From Branchipolynoe longqiensis (taxonomy: Eukaryota; Annelida; Polychaeta; Phyllodocida; Polynoidae), in NCBI GenBank assembly GCA_030323885.1, contig CM059186.1, positions 175,157,047 through 175,221,046 on the forward strand: a stretch of DNA of 64,000 bases, in the 5' to 3' direction. Position 1 is the stretch's first letter, and each line of letters begins with the position of its first letter. Shown in pieces: positions 53,004 to 62,760 of the stretch. The notes beneath the pieces were generated by a model, which was not told the origin of the DNA, made no database searches, and worked only from the letters and a program-made list of their open reading frames with translations. Position numbers and translations under genes: made by a program.

Positions 53004-53994
53004 GGCCCTGTCACACTAACACGTATGGCACCAGCGGGTCCATAACATTTTGAAATAAAAATCAAATTCAAATAGGTCGGCATTCGCCAAACTTTTTGCA
53101 CTGCGGGCAGTCCAAGCAACATGTGAAGCGCACGCAGAGCGTATGGCTAGCATATGTGTGGCATATAGTGACGTGCATGAAACATAGAGCGATGTATACT
53201 CGGCGTGCTGGGACTTGTAGTGATGGTCGGAGGTGACAGTTCCAGCGTATGAGTAACGTACGCCGATGTATGGTCAACATATGCCTAGCATGTCAACGTG
53301 TGCATAGCATAAAGTATTCGAAACTCATGTGTAACGTTCGAAAATTTGCCAGTACGTTTCAGCGGCAGGGGATAACAATGGGTATACACACAACATACAC
53401 ACAACATATGTAATGTATGCAGAACGTATCTCTGACCTATTGCTAGTGTATGAGAGTGATCATGTGCCTCGCAAAATGTTCGCAAAACCTTCACAAAAAG
53501 TTCGTAAAACGCTCGCATACACTCACGGTATGCTGACCAACGTTACGTATGTTACTCCATCGCTAAAAGTATGGTCTATATGCTAAGTATGCTGGAGATA
53601 CGGCAGGCATATGTTCGAAGTATGTTAGGAGTATGTTATGCATCCGTTGGCAGTACGCAGACTGTAGGCGGTCTGTATGTTCGCACATGCAGCAACGTAT
53701 TCCAAAGTATACCTAATGTACTCCCAAAATATGCCGATGTAACCCGAACGTACAGGCAGCATATGTTCAATGTATGAGCCACATGTCGACACACGTTGGA
53801 AATTGTCAGCATGCGCAAAGTTTTTTCGAAGCCTCGATGCATGGCGACGTAAGACGACGTATAACGACATACCCGGTACATATACGACGTACCCCCAATG
53901 TATACATACTTAATGATGACGTACACTGACGTGTTGGTCGAAAATCACACACGTCGGCATACGCTAAGGCTATACGTCGTGGTGTGACAGCGCC
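53004..53994. mobile_element. Palindromic TIR element E3
   Basis: GGCCCTGTCACACTAACACG left and CGTCGTGGTGTGACAG right. Nearly 1 kb of interior is built from GTATG, CATAC, CATATG and ACGTATG words. No coding frame was recognised. Terminal sequence as in E1 and E2. Confidence 0.72.
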
Positions 53995-54338
53995 TGAAGT
54001 TGGATATGTACAATCAGAAACAGATAAATATCTTGGTTTCTAAAATTTGATGTTTCCATCGGAGTGTGCGGCTTTAAAACTGGCCCTGTGGCGGTGGTGC
54101 GTGGTAGACAGCAGTTCATCCACAGGTTCTCTATCTGCCTGGACACTGCGTGGTTTACCATGTAATAGGCGCTAATCCATATATAATGCTTCGTTACAGA
54201 TTAATGAAGTATTAACTAACGAAATGCTGGAGAAAAAGTGATGTTTGTTTGGTTCACTAATCGAGCAGTTGGACTGGTTGCAGTCGCATCAACAACGCCC
54301 AAAAACACTAATATAAATATATACCTCATATGTATATA

Positions 54339-54985
54339 CAGTATAACCTCATTAAACCAAGCTCGGTTTGTTTGTTTTTTTCTTGTTTAAAAGAAAAAAG
54401 GATTTATACTGCCTATCAATCATGGATAAGTCTGAATAGACTTGTTTTCACCATTAGACAGTTTGTCGATAGAAAGCGCAAGCCTACACTTTTACTGACC
54501 CACAGGATTTTTTACCTCCCACACCACATAGACATGGTATGAGAACAACTGGTCTTTGATGACGCTGTAAGTTATAAGTTATACACAGCAGTGGAAATCC
54601 AAATTGGAGGAGGTGGGGGATGGGGAATCGAACCACCGACCTTCAGATTAGGAATCCGACCTACAAAAAAGTCAGACACTCTAATCACTCCACCACACAG
54701 AACACCAGGCTTAACCCAATGATCGGTTAATCAAAAGGAATTTCGGCGGCTCGGCAAAATACTACCATTTATCATATAAAAAAGATGGTTAAGCCAAAGT
54801 CGGTTAACCAAATTATCGGTTAATCAAAACAAAAATTGTCAGACCCCAGGGCACTTCGGTACGGTTAACCCAAACTTTCATGTGATTATAAGGTCATCTG
54901 AAACCCCACCGACGTTTTTATATGATAAATCGTAGTATTTTGCTGGGCCGCCGAAAAAAGTTTGGATTAACCGATCCGAGGTTAA
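54339..54985. mobile_element. MITE, GTTAAACC family, copy with nested SINE-D
   Basis: Left CAGTATAACCTCATTAAACC. GATCGGTTAATC, CAAAGTCGGTTAACC and GGTTAACCCAAAC resume after 54708. The right end is decayed. Confidence 0.75.
54368..54707 (-). mobile_element. SINE-D, full length, inserted in a MITE
   Basis: Poly-T/TTTAAAAG start, GGATTTATACTGCCTATC, GTCGATAGAAAGCGCAAGC, and the head in reverse (GGGAATCGAACCACCGACC, CTCTAATCACTCCACC). Confidence 0.85.
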
Positions 54986-55093
54986 CACTAAGCCTGTGGT
55001 GTGAGTCAATGACACGTTAAGAGACTTGCATAGCAACATCGACGCGATGTACGGACAGAAGAGGCTCCATGCATCATCATGCCATGATGAATA

Positions 55094-55865
55094 AACTATT
55101 TCGCAAAAGTTTGTCCAGCCCACCCCCGCCCCCCACCTCTAGCCCCCACCCCTCACCCCACCCCTCACCCCACCTCGCCCCCTCGCTCTCACCTCACTCC
55201 CACCCTTCGCCCCCACCTCCCCCCATACCTCACCCCCCACCTAGTCCCCACCTCTCCCCAGCCTCGCTTCCACCCCTCGCCTCCCACCTCTCCCCCATCT
55301 CGCCCCCACCTCGCCCCACCTCGTTCCCCACCGCACCCCCACACGTCGCCCCCACCTCTCCCCTCCTCGCCACCCCACTTCGCCCCCACCTCTCCTCCAC
55401 CCTTCGCCCCCCACCCCGACCCCACGACGTCCCCCCACGCCCCCACCCCTCCCCCTGCTCGCCCCCCTTCTTCGCCCCACCTTTCCCCCCACCCTTCGCC
55501 CACACCCCGACCCCACAACTCCCCACCATGGCCCCCCCACCTTTCCCCCACCCCTCGCGCCCACCTATCCCCCACCTCTCCTCCACCCTTCGCCCCCCAC
55601 CCCGACCCCACGGACGTCCCCCCACCGCCCCCACCCCTCCCCCTGCTCGCCCCCCTTCTTCGCCCCACCTTTCCCCCCACCCTTCGCCCACACCCCGACC
55701 CCACAACTCCCCACCATGGCCCCCCCCACCTTTCCCCCACCCCTCGCGCCCACCTATCCCCCACCTGTCCCCACCTCTCCCTACTTCTCCCCCACACGTC
55801 GCCCCCACTCCATCCCCCCACTCCACCCCCCACTCCGCCCCCATCTCGCCCCCAGCTCGCCCCTG
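55094..55865 (+). repeat. C-rich satellite (CCCCACCTCGCC type)
   Basis: About 770 bp of CCCCCACC, CTCGCC and CCTTCGCCCCCCACCCCGAC words. A segment of about 175 bp is tandemly duplicated (55397-55560 against 55573-55750, both with CGACCCCACAACTCCCCACC). Long Pro/His and Gly/Trp/Arg conceptual proteins are products of composition. Confidence 0.9.
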
Positions 55866-56011
55866 GAGTAGCTGCAGTAATTTCCAGGTCGATAGTCGCC
55901 ATTACGCTTTTATTGTGCCATTCCAGGAAGTCATCTGAGACGAATTGATTTGGATGCACTTACTCCTGAAGTGTCTGAGTTGCTCGCACGCTTCTACACC
56001 AATCTTCAAGT

Positions 56012-56300
56012 GCATCTGAGCTGCTCAACCTTTCCAAGTATTGCTTATTTATGGTTATGTTTTCTCATCGGGAAGTTTTTAAATTTATTTCATCACGATT
56101 ATTTTCTGCTGTCAATTAAATCAAGACAGAATCACTTGTCATTATCGTCTGTCTTCAATTGCATCTGAGTTGCTCAACCTGGGCAAACATTGCTTATTTA
56201 TGGTTATGCTTTCTCATCGGGAAGTTATTTTATTTATGTTATCACAATTATTTTTTGTTATCAATTAAGTCAAGACAGAATCACTTATCGGTATCATGCA
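56012..56300 (+). repeat. 149-bp tandem duplication
   Basis: 56012-56160 and 56161-56300 share GCATCTGAG, TTGCTTATTTATGGTTATG, CTCATCGGGAAGTT and AAGACAGAATCACTT with about 15% differences. Confidence 0.85.
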
Positions 56301-56394
56301 CATCTACTGAGGCATAATATCATCAGATGTTAGGATAGTCAGGGGTCACGAGGTTTAGTGAAATACAGATTTCTGAATAGAGTGCGAGGATGAA

Positions 56395-56791
56395 GATTCA
56401 AAGCTGTAAGAATTTGTACATTACTTTTGCTATATAAAATACTCATATATATATATACATGTACATATACACACATACACACATACACACATACGCATAT
56501 ATACATACACACATAGCACTTATATAGATACATATATACATCGCCCCACCTCGTTCTCCACCTCGCCCCACCTCGTTCCCCACCGCACCCCCACACGTCG
56601 CCCCCACCCATATATACACATACCCATATATATGTATATATGGTTATATGTATATATGTATCTATATATGTGTGTATATGCGCGTATGTGTATATGTACA
56701 TATACATATGTGTGTATATGTACATGTATATATGTATATATGAGTATTTTATATAGAAAAAGTAATGTACAAATTCTTATATCTTTGAATC
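56395..56791. repeat. Long inverted repeat with C-rich spacer
   Basis: The left arm GATTCAAAGCTGTAAGAATT continues through TTGTACATTACTTTTGC and TATAAAATACTCATATAT. It is matched in reverse at 56690-56791. Arms are at least 85 bp with few mismatches, extending into TA/CA microsatellite. Confidence 0.85.
56541..56609 (+). repeat. Displaced piece of the 55-kb C-rich satellite
   Basis: About 50 bp (from CCACCTCGCCCCACCTCG to CACACGTCGCCCCCACC) is identical to 55306-55356. It lies in the loop of the inverted repeat, inside otherwise TA-rich DNA. Confidence 0.85.
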
Positions 56792-56873
56792 ATCTTTGAA
56801 TCATGTACCTGTACACATATACATGTGGAGTGGGCCAGAGTACAGTCGAGCTATGACTGTTGTGGGCTTGGGC

Positions 56874-56907
56874 CGAGCACCCCGCATTCTGAAATGCGGG
56901 CTGCTCG
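56874..56907 (+). ncRNA. Strong hairpin in a GC-rich island, unassigned
   Basis: CGAGCACCCCGCATT, loop CTGA, then AATGCGGGCTGCTCG: 15-bp arms with one mismatch. It could be a structured RNA, a DNA cruciform or a terminator-like dyad. No known family was recognised. Confidence 0.25.
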
Positions 56908-57571
56908 CCGGGAAAGGCCCGCATCGGCCATCAAATACAGGGCCGGGTTTATGGCCGTAACTAGTTGGTAGGAGACGCCGATTGCGACTTTCATAGCAAC
57001 GGTGGAAGGTCGAGCGCTCGGGCTCAGACCCATTGGATGTGTTTCTGCACGCTCTGATGTTTTAGACGAGATTTAGGCCTTTATTGTCGGAATTCTGAAT
57101 TGTTTTAAAGTAATCATGGTGGGAATGGTTGTATTTATGTGTATTCATTATTATTAGCGAAACAGAACTCTTAAAAGTGATTGGAACATTCCTTGGATTC
57201 TTCACTATTCTCCAGTCTTTACGTATATTAAACGCTATGGTCAACTTGATATTGATATTCGATTATTCTATATGTAATTAAGGGCCTTCTGCCTGGTAGG
57301 CCTTAAAGCAGCCCATCAACCCTTCTGCGGGGATATAATAGACACATTATCAATAAAAACCTGAATTAACGTAATGATATTTAACTGAGTAAAACATTAA
57401 CGTAGGCTGTTTATAAATGGCAGCGGCGGCACAACATAGGGTGTCAGCCTAGATCTCGATTAACTAAATTATATTAACACACACGAAACGGCGGGGAGGA
57501 GAGCCAGTTAGTTGAAACAATAAGTAACTTCTTTCTTATATAAATGCAGGGGAGGGACAAACTGTATTTCT
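56908..57571. other. Unique-looking; GC-rich to 57050, then AT-rich
   Basis: No repeat family is recognised. Confidence 0.4.
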
Positions 57572-57703
57572 ATGGTGCTCTGGCTGACCGTTCTTAGCCT
57601 GGGAATTACACCGACAGAGGTGGTCGACCTGCAGACGGGACGAGAGGCCATGGTGGCTGCGGCAGGCCCAGGAAATTCACTCGGAAATCATTGTGGAAAT
57701 TAA
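57572..57703 (+). CDS. Possible 43-residue peptide or exon
   Basis: ATG opens MVLWLTVLSLGITPTEVVDL, a short hydrophobic start that resembles a signal sequence without a basic n-region. It then reads QTGREAMVAAAGPGNS to a TAA. The context before ATG is poor (TCT). ATATAAATGCAG, an acceptor-like end, lies about 24 bp upstream. GC-rich compared with flanks. No homology recognised. Confidence 0.2.
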   Translation: MVLWLTVLSLGITPTEVVDLQTGREAMVAAAGPGNSLGNHCGN

Positions 57704-57717
57704 CACATTAGGTTCGC

Positions 57718-57920
57718 CTTAGGCGGGGGCGAAATAGCCGAATGGTTAAACTGGTGCTGTGACCAACACAAAAATATACAGATTCCGAATGATTCAAATC
57801 ACGGGCTACAGGTTGAGTTTTTGGCTCATCCGTATTCAGTACAGGAATTAAAAAGAGCAGTTCCTTTTTTGGAACTACATGCGGAATGCAGGCTACTTCC
57901 TTTGTCCTCTGACCCATTAA
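57718..57920 (+). mobile_element. tRNA-derived repeat, single copy here
   Basis: GCGAAATAGCCGAATGGTTA looks like an A-box region and AATGATTCAAATCACGG like a B-box. The rest is unlike SINE-A to SINE-D. A TA run follows. Confidence 0.45.
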
Positions 57921-58334
57921 TTTGAAGAGGGTATATATATATGACTCAAAAGGTGCTAAGCAATATGGGACAGAACTTTTTCCAATGTAAGGATCAACAT
58001 ACTATCTGCTCATGCATTTGATCAGGATACACTGATTGGTTTTTTACATGGTGTTTCATAATCCTAATAGAATACATATGATTTGAAGCAAATGTCCTTG
58101 TGTTTTCAGTGTAACCATTTCGGTGCTGTTTTGTGTCAATCGTTACAATGGACAAAAAACGGAAGAGTTATCACCTTTTGAGACAGGCTCATATACTAGA
58201 TGGCACATGAGTTGCACACATACCTAGACCAATGCCTTTTTGTACTATCTGGAACCCCCCCCCCCCTCCCGGCGCCCCCACAGTTTCCTTTTTACATTAA
58301 ACGTGGGAACTTTCGCTTCCAAACAATTGATCTT

Positions 58335-58460
58335 CCTCCATCCATTGTTCAGTGTCCTACCCTAGTAACACTGAGTGCCAGGCAAGGTAGCGACAAGCAT
58401 CGTTTGTCATAAGTGTTTGGTTGGACTCGGCCGGGGTTCAACCACACAGCCTCCCAGACT
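58335..58460 (-). mobile_element. SINE-A fragment, diverged
   Basis: CCTAGTAACACTGAGTGCCA, GGCAAGGTAGCGACAAG and GACTCGGCCGGGGTTCAACC in reverse orientation. Confidence 0.6.
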
Positions 58461-58611
58461 CAGCGGGGGCCCTAGTAATTCAGGTATGGCGTCCAGGTAT
58501 TGACTATTATTAAATTAAGTAAATCTATCCGTAACCATCTGTAGCGACAATGATAATATTTATTTCCAAATTTGCACTTTTTGTTGTTGTGTTGTTTTCC
58601 ACGTGAGTGTA

Positions 58612-58735
58612 AAGCTGAGAGACATTAAGACTGACTTATGGACATCACTCTCACAGCAGAGAGCTAAATGGAGAGCACCAGTCAAGTAATGAAAGCAGTC
58701 TTTGTCGCATCGCGACCGACAGCATGATGATGATG
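58612..58735 (+). mobile_element. LINE 3' end, copy 3
   Basis: Codons KLRDIKTDLWTSLSQQ and RAKWRAPVK-stop (58612-58689) match the copy at 22575, with the same 3' end CGACCGACAGCATGATGATG. Strongly 5'-truncated. Confidence 0.65.
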
Positions 58736-58794
58736 TATTACAAAACACTTGAGTTTGCCTCCTTCATTTTACTATCAGTATCATCCTTGACTTA

Positions 58795-59815
58795 CATTTT
58801 CCTGTCCCCCACCCCCACTCCCACATTCTCCTGTCCCCAGCCCCCCCCCCCCACTCCCACATTTTCCTGTCCCCACCCCCCACTCCCATATTCTCCTGTC
58901 CCCACCCCCCCACTCCCACATTTTCCTGTCCCCAGCCCCCCCCCACTGTCCCCAGCCCCAGCCCCCCCCCCCCACTGTCCCCAGCCCCAGCCCTCCCCCC
59001 CCCACTCCCACATTCTCCTGCCCCCACTACCACCCTGACCCCACACCCATCCCCACTTCTACCTCCACTCCCACTTCTGCCCCCACCCCCACATGTTCCA
59101 GTCCTCACCCCTACTCTACCCTACCCCGGATCTTATCCCCACCCCCATCCCAACCCCCACATTTTCCTATCACCGTCCCCACCCCTGACACCCCCCCCCC
59201 ACCTTTACTTCCACCACAACCTCCACATTTTCCTGTCTTCACCCCTATCCCACCCTCATTCCTACCGCGGATCTCACCCCCACCCCGATCCCCACATGTT
59301 CCTATCCCCAACCCAATTCCTACCCGGATCTCACCCCGACCCCCACATTTTTCTCTCCTCACCCTTACCCAATCCCCATGCCTACCCGGGATCTCACCCC
59401 CACCCCGACCCCCACATTTGTCTATCCTCACCCCTACCCCACCCATTCCTACCCCGGATATCACCCCTACCCCGACCCCCACATTTTCCGATCCTCAAAC
59501 CTACCCCACCCCCATTCCTACCCGGGATTTCACCTCCAACCCTCACCCCACATATTCCGAATCTCACACCCACCACAACACCCACATTGTCCTATCCTTA
59601 CCCGTACCCCACCTCCATTCCTACCCGGGCTATCACCCCGACCCCAATCCCCACATGTTCTTATCCTCACCCCCACAACCACCCCCCCCCCCCACAACCA
59701 CCCCTATCCTGGATCTCACACCACCCCGACCCCAACCCCCACATTTCGCCACCCAACACCACACCCCCACCCCCACCCCCACCCCCACCCCCACCCCAAC
59801 TCCCTGCCCAATGAC
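58795..59815 (+). repeat. C-rich satellite (CCCCACATTTTCCTATCC type)
   Basis: Irregular units of about 30-35 bp to 59040, then units near 68 bp (CACAT words at 59344, 59413, 59480, 59549). Words: CCCACATTTTCCTATCCTC, CCTACCCGGGATCTCACCCC. No gene. Confidence 0.9.
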
Positions 59816-60064
59816 CGCAGTTGACCGATGCTCTTTTCAGGGACTCAGCCGTGCTCATTACCCTAGTACAGTTCTGGCGGTGCCAAGCGCTGCGCCTTTA
59901 CTCTAAGGTCACGTGTGTGATTGAAGGTCACGTGGAGGAGGAGGCGGCGGTGAGGAAGTCGGCATTAGTTATTAAGTGGTGATGTGTGCGCAGTCGCACA
60001 CGGCCAACAGAACAGCAACAACTTCCGCCCTCGCCGTGCAATTACGCACTTAGATGTCACATGA
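59816..60064. other. No gene recognised
   Basis: Short unique-looking GC-rich block. Confidence 0.5.
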
Positions 60065-60553
60065 CCAGACGGGATGGCCGAATGAGTTAGAGCGTCCGTC
60101 TCCCATGTTGGTAGATCGTGGGGTCATGGGTTCGAACCTCGGTCGAGCCAAACCAATGACTTAAAAATTTATACTTGTTGCTTCCTAGCCTGGCGCTCGG
60201 CATTATTTGGATAGGGCAAGGACTGGTTGGCTCAGTGTCAGGATAATATGACTGAGTGGGATATCAGGTCATGATGCTGGCAGCCTGGTCTCACCCCGAC
60301 CTCCACATGTTCCTATCTTCACCCCTATCGTACCCCCACCTCTACCCCGACCCCCACATGTTCCTATCTTCACCCCTATCGTACCCCCACCTCTACCCCG
60401 ACCCCCACCTTGTTCTGTCCTCACCCCTACCTCACCCCCATTGCTACCCGGGATCTCACCCCCAACCCGAATGGGGGCAGCACTATAAAGTCGCCATGAG
60501 TCCTGATGTGACCTTAGATGTTGCTAGGACGTAAAACAACAACAAACAAACAA
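60065..60553 (+). mobile_element. SINE-A interrupted by C-rich satellite
   Basis: Head GACGGGATGGCCGAATGAGT to GGCAGCCTGGTCTC (60288), then satellite, then GGGGGCAGCACTATAAAGTC to tail GGACGTAAAACAACAACAAAC. Confidence 0.9.
60289..60472 (+). repeat. C-rich satellite insert inside SINE-A
   Basis: ACCCCGACCTCCACATGTTC and CTATCTTCACCCCTATCG occur twice at 51-bp spacing, then CTACCCGGGATCTCACCCCC. The same words make up 59.1-59.7 kb. Confidence 0.88.
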
Positions 60554-60642
60554 AAAATATAGTGATCAAACACCACACATGCTGCTTACTGGGGTATGTG
60601 AAAGGACCTGGATTGTAAAAGGTGCATAGTCCGATAGCTTTC

Positions 60643-61164
60643 ACCGGGCGCCGTGGCCTAATCGGTAGAACTTGGCTCTCGTGTGGGAGGTCGGGAGTTC
60701 GGTTCCCAGTCGAGTCAAACCAATGACTTATAAAATTGATACTTGTCATTTCCGAGCATGGAGCTGGTTAGCTCAGGGTAAGCATAATGTGACTGAGTGG
60801 GATATTGGCTCATGGTGCTGGCAGCCTGATTTCCCAGCGGGGCAGCACTATAAAGTTGGCTGGTTGTTGGAGTGTTACCTCCTGGCAACATCTAAGGTCA
60901 TATCAGCACAGGCACAGACTTGTGACAGTGCACACTCATGACGACTTTATAGTGCTGTGCCACTGGGAAATCAGGCCATCAGCACCATGACCCGATATCC
61001 CACACAGTCACATTATCCAAACATTGAGCTAATCAGTCCTATTAATGCCGAGCGCCAGGCTAGGAAGTGACAAGTATCAATTCTATAAGTCTCGACCTGG
61101 AATTGAACTCCCGATTTCCTGCACGGGAGGCCTGCGCTCTACCGATTCGGCCACAGTGTCCGGT
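60643..61164. mobile_element. Inverted pair of SINE-A
   Basis: Plus copy 60643-60855 (head GGGCGCCGTGGCCTAATCGG to CAGCACTATAAAGTTGG) meets minus copy 60856-61164 (tail CTGGTTGTTGGAGTG to head CGATTCGGCCACAGTG). They form a large near-palindrome with no spacer. Confidence 0.88.
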
Positions 61165-61177
61165 GCCTGTCTGAAAG

Positions 61178-61335
61178 GAGAAGAAGATGAAGAAAACGAA
61201 GAAGAAGATGATGAGGAAGATGATGATGAAGAAGATGAAGATTATGATGAAGAAGATGATGAAGATGATGAAGAAGTAGAAGAAGAAGAAAAAAGAAAAA
61301 AAAGAAGAAGCAGAAGAAGAAGAAAGCATGGCAAA
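61178..61335 (+). repeat. GAAGAT-type microsatellite
   Basis: Purine-only GAAGATGATGAAGAAG sequence directly after the SINE-A head. Confidence 0.9.
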
Positions 61336-61415
61336 AGAGGAAGTTCTATCAAACCAATCCGATATCCAGTGCAAAATTGAGGGGAAATACCCTGACTACC
61401 TGCCCCTTGTCTTGA

Positions 61416-61525
61416 TACGTGTCACTTCCTAGCCTGGCGCTCGGCATTAATAGGGCTGATTAGCTCAATGTTTGGATAATGTGACTGTGTGGGATATCGG
61501 GTCATGGTGCTGATGGCCTGATTCC
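61416..61525 (+). mobile_element. SINE-A fragment
   Basis: GTCACTTCCTAGCCTGGCGC to GATGGCCTGATTCC, both ends missing, running into poly-C. Confidence 0.8.
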
Positions 61526-62084
61526 CCCCCCCCCCTTACCGCACCCTCTCCTCCTTCCCCCCACTGACACAGGGGGTAATGTATGACTTACAGTAAAGTT
61601 ACTCATTAACATTGCAGCCATTAGACCCCCTCCCGGCACTCCCTTTCTCTCATATCAAATCGATCCGATGGAATCGATACAGAATAAGACAACAGGCCCG
61701 CAGGCACTTTTTTTTTCACCCCGGAAACTTTGGAGGTGGTTCTCTTATTGACCTCGATCGGGATGGCTTATTGTTTTCATGACGTCACAGGTGTGTGACG
61801 TCCCGAGTCCACTGACGCTTTAATTAAATATTATCCCACTAGGAATTCGCTTTTATCTTTTGTTTGTTTGCTCGGTCTAACTCCTTGCTTTTCTTGAAGT
61901 CTGTGGATTAATCGTTTGTTGGCGTGTAGCTATCATATCTTATCTAGCCCATTGTAAAATATTCCGATATTCGACATAGGGCGGAATGCAAATGTTCTAT
62001 TACTGATCGGTGTACGTGACCAGGTGCATGTATGTATGGGTCAGTGGTGCCTGAGTGGGATGTAAATAGGCATAGTGGTGCTGG
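61526..62084. other. Unique-looking; one CRE
   Basis: A perfect TGACGTCA at 61780 and a second half-site TGACG at 61796. AT-rich afterwards. No gene. Confidence 0.4.
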
Positions 62085-62391
62085 CAGGTCTGAGTGTGAG
62101 TGCACTCAGGGCCTGCCCCCTCTGCTGGGATAGTGATCACCACACTCAAAAGTCTAGGTTGGTGGTTGCCATGGGGGCATACAGCTTGTGGTGGTGGGCA
62201 GACCACTGGTATCCATGGGGACCAGGAATGTTGGATTCCTATTGGTAGGGCCAAGAATGCTTGATTCCCATTGGGGAACCCATGTAACCATATAAATAAT
62301 AAACCAGATGGCTTGCCTCTCTCTTCTTCTTTGCACTTTATACTCTTCCTTTCTCTTTGTCTGTATTAATTTCACTATAGCCTGCCTACAC
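62085..62391 (+). mobile_element. LTR-like sequence, copy 2
   Basis: GTGATCACCACACTC, GTGGTGGGCAGACCACTGG, CCATATAAATAATAAACC (TATA/polyA-like), a pyrimidine run CTCTTCCTTTCTCTTTGTC and the end GCCTGCCTACACA. Confidence 0.6.
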
Positions 62392-62414
62392 AGTCGTCGT
62401 CTGGCAGCTGTAGA

Positions 62415-62760
62415 GGTGTAGGCAGAGCCTAATAGGAAATCAATACAGGCAAGGAGAGAAAGGAAGAGTATGAAGAGTGAAAGTAGAGTGAGAGCTTGCA
62501 CCCCAGGTTTATTATTATATAGTGGTACATGGATCTGATATGGCACACCACCTGACCATGCTCTCCGACCAACAACAATCATTTCTAGGTCCACCAATGA
62601 ACAGTGAGCATTCTTGTGTCACCATGGCTACTGTGATCTACCCACCACTACCATACCTTGTGGCTGCTTGGCCTGCACTTGCCCTGTTGTGTGTGTGTGT
62701 GTGGTGATCCGTGACTAACAGTTGGAGGGGGGGAGGGGGTAGTGAGTATAGCTCTTGAGC
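62415..62760 (-). mobile_element. LTR-like sequence, copy 3, inverted
   Basis: The reverse strand gives the same blocks (GTGGTGGGTAGATCACAGTA, TATATAATAATAAACC, CTCTTCCTTTCTCTCC, GCTCTGCCTACA). It faces copy 2 tail to tail across about 24 bp. The two differ substantially, so they are old or from sister families. Confidence 0.6.

Noticed and set aside
53004..53994. Several 60-96 codon frames rich in Cys, His and Tyr
   Set aside because: They fall inside the GTATG-word element E3, occur on both strands and share no recognisable motif.
55069..55959. Pro-rich 289-codon and Gly/Trp-rich 256-codon frames
   Set aside because: C-rich satellite open in all frames by composition. No non-repetitive core.
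61060..61380. Acidic protein with poly-Glu/Asp tract
   Set aside because: The tract is a GAAGAT microsatellite joined to SINE-A sequence.
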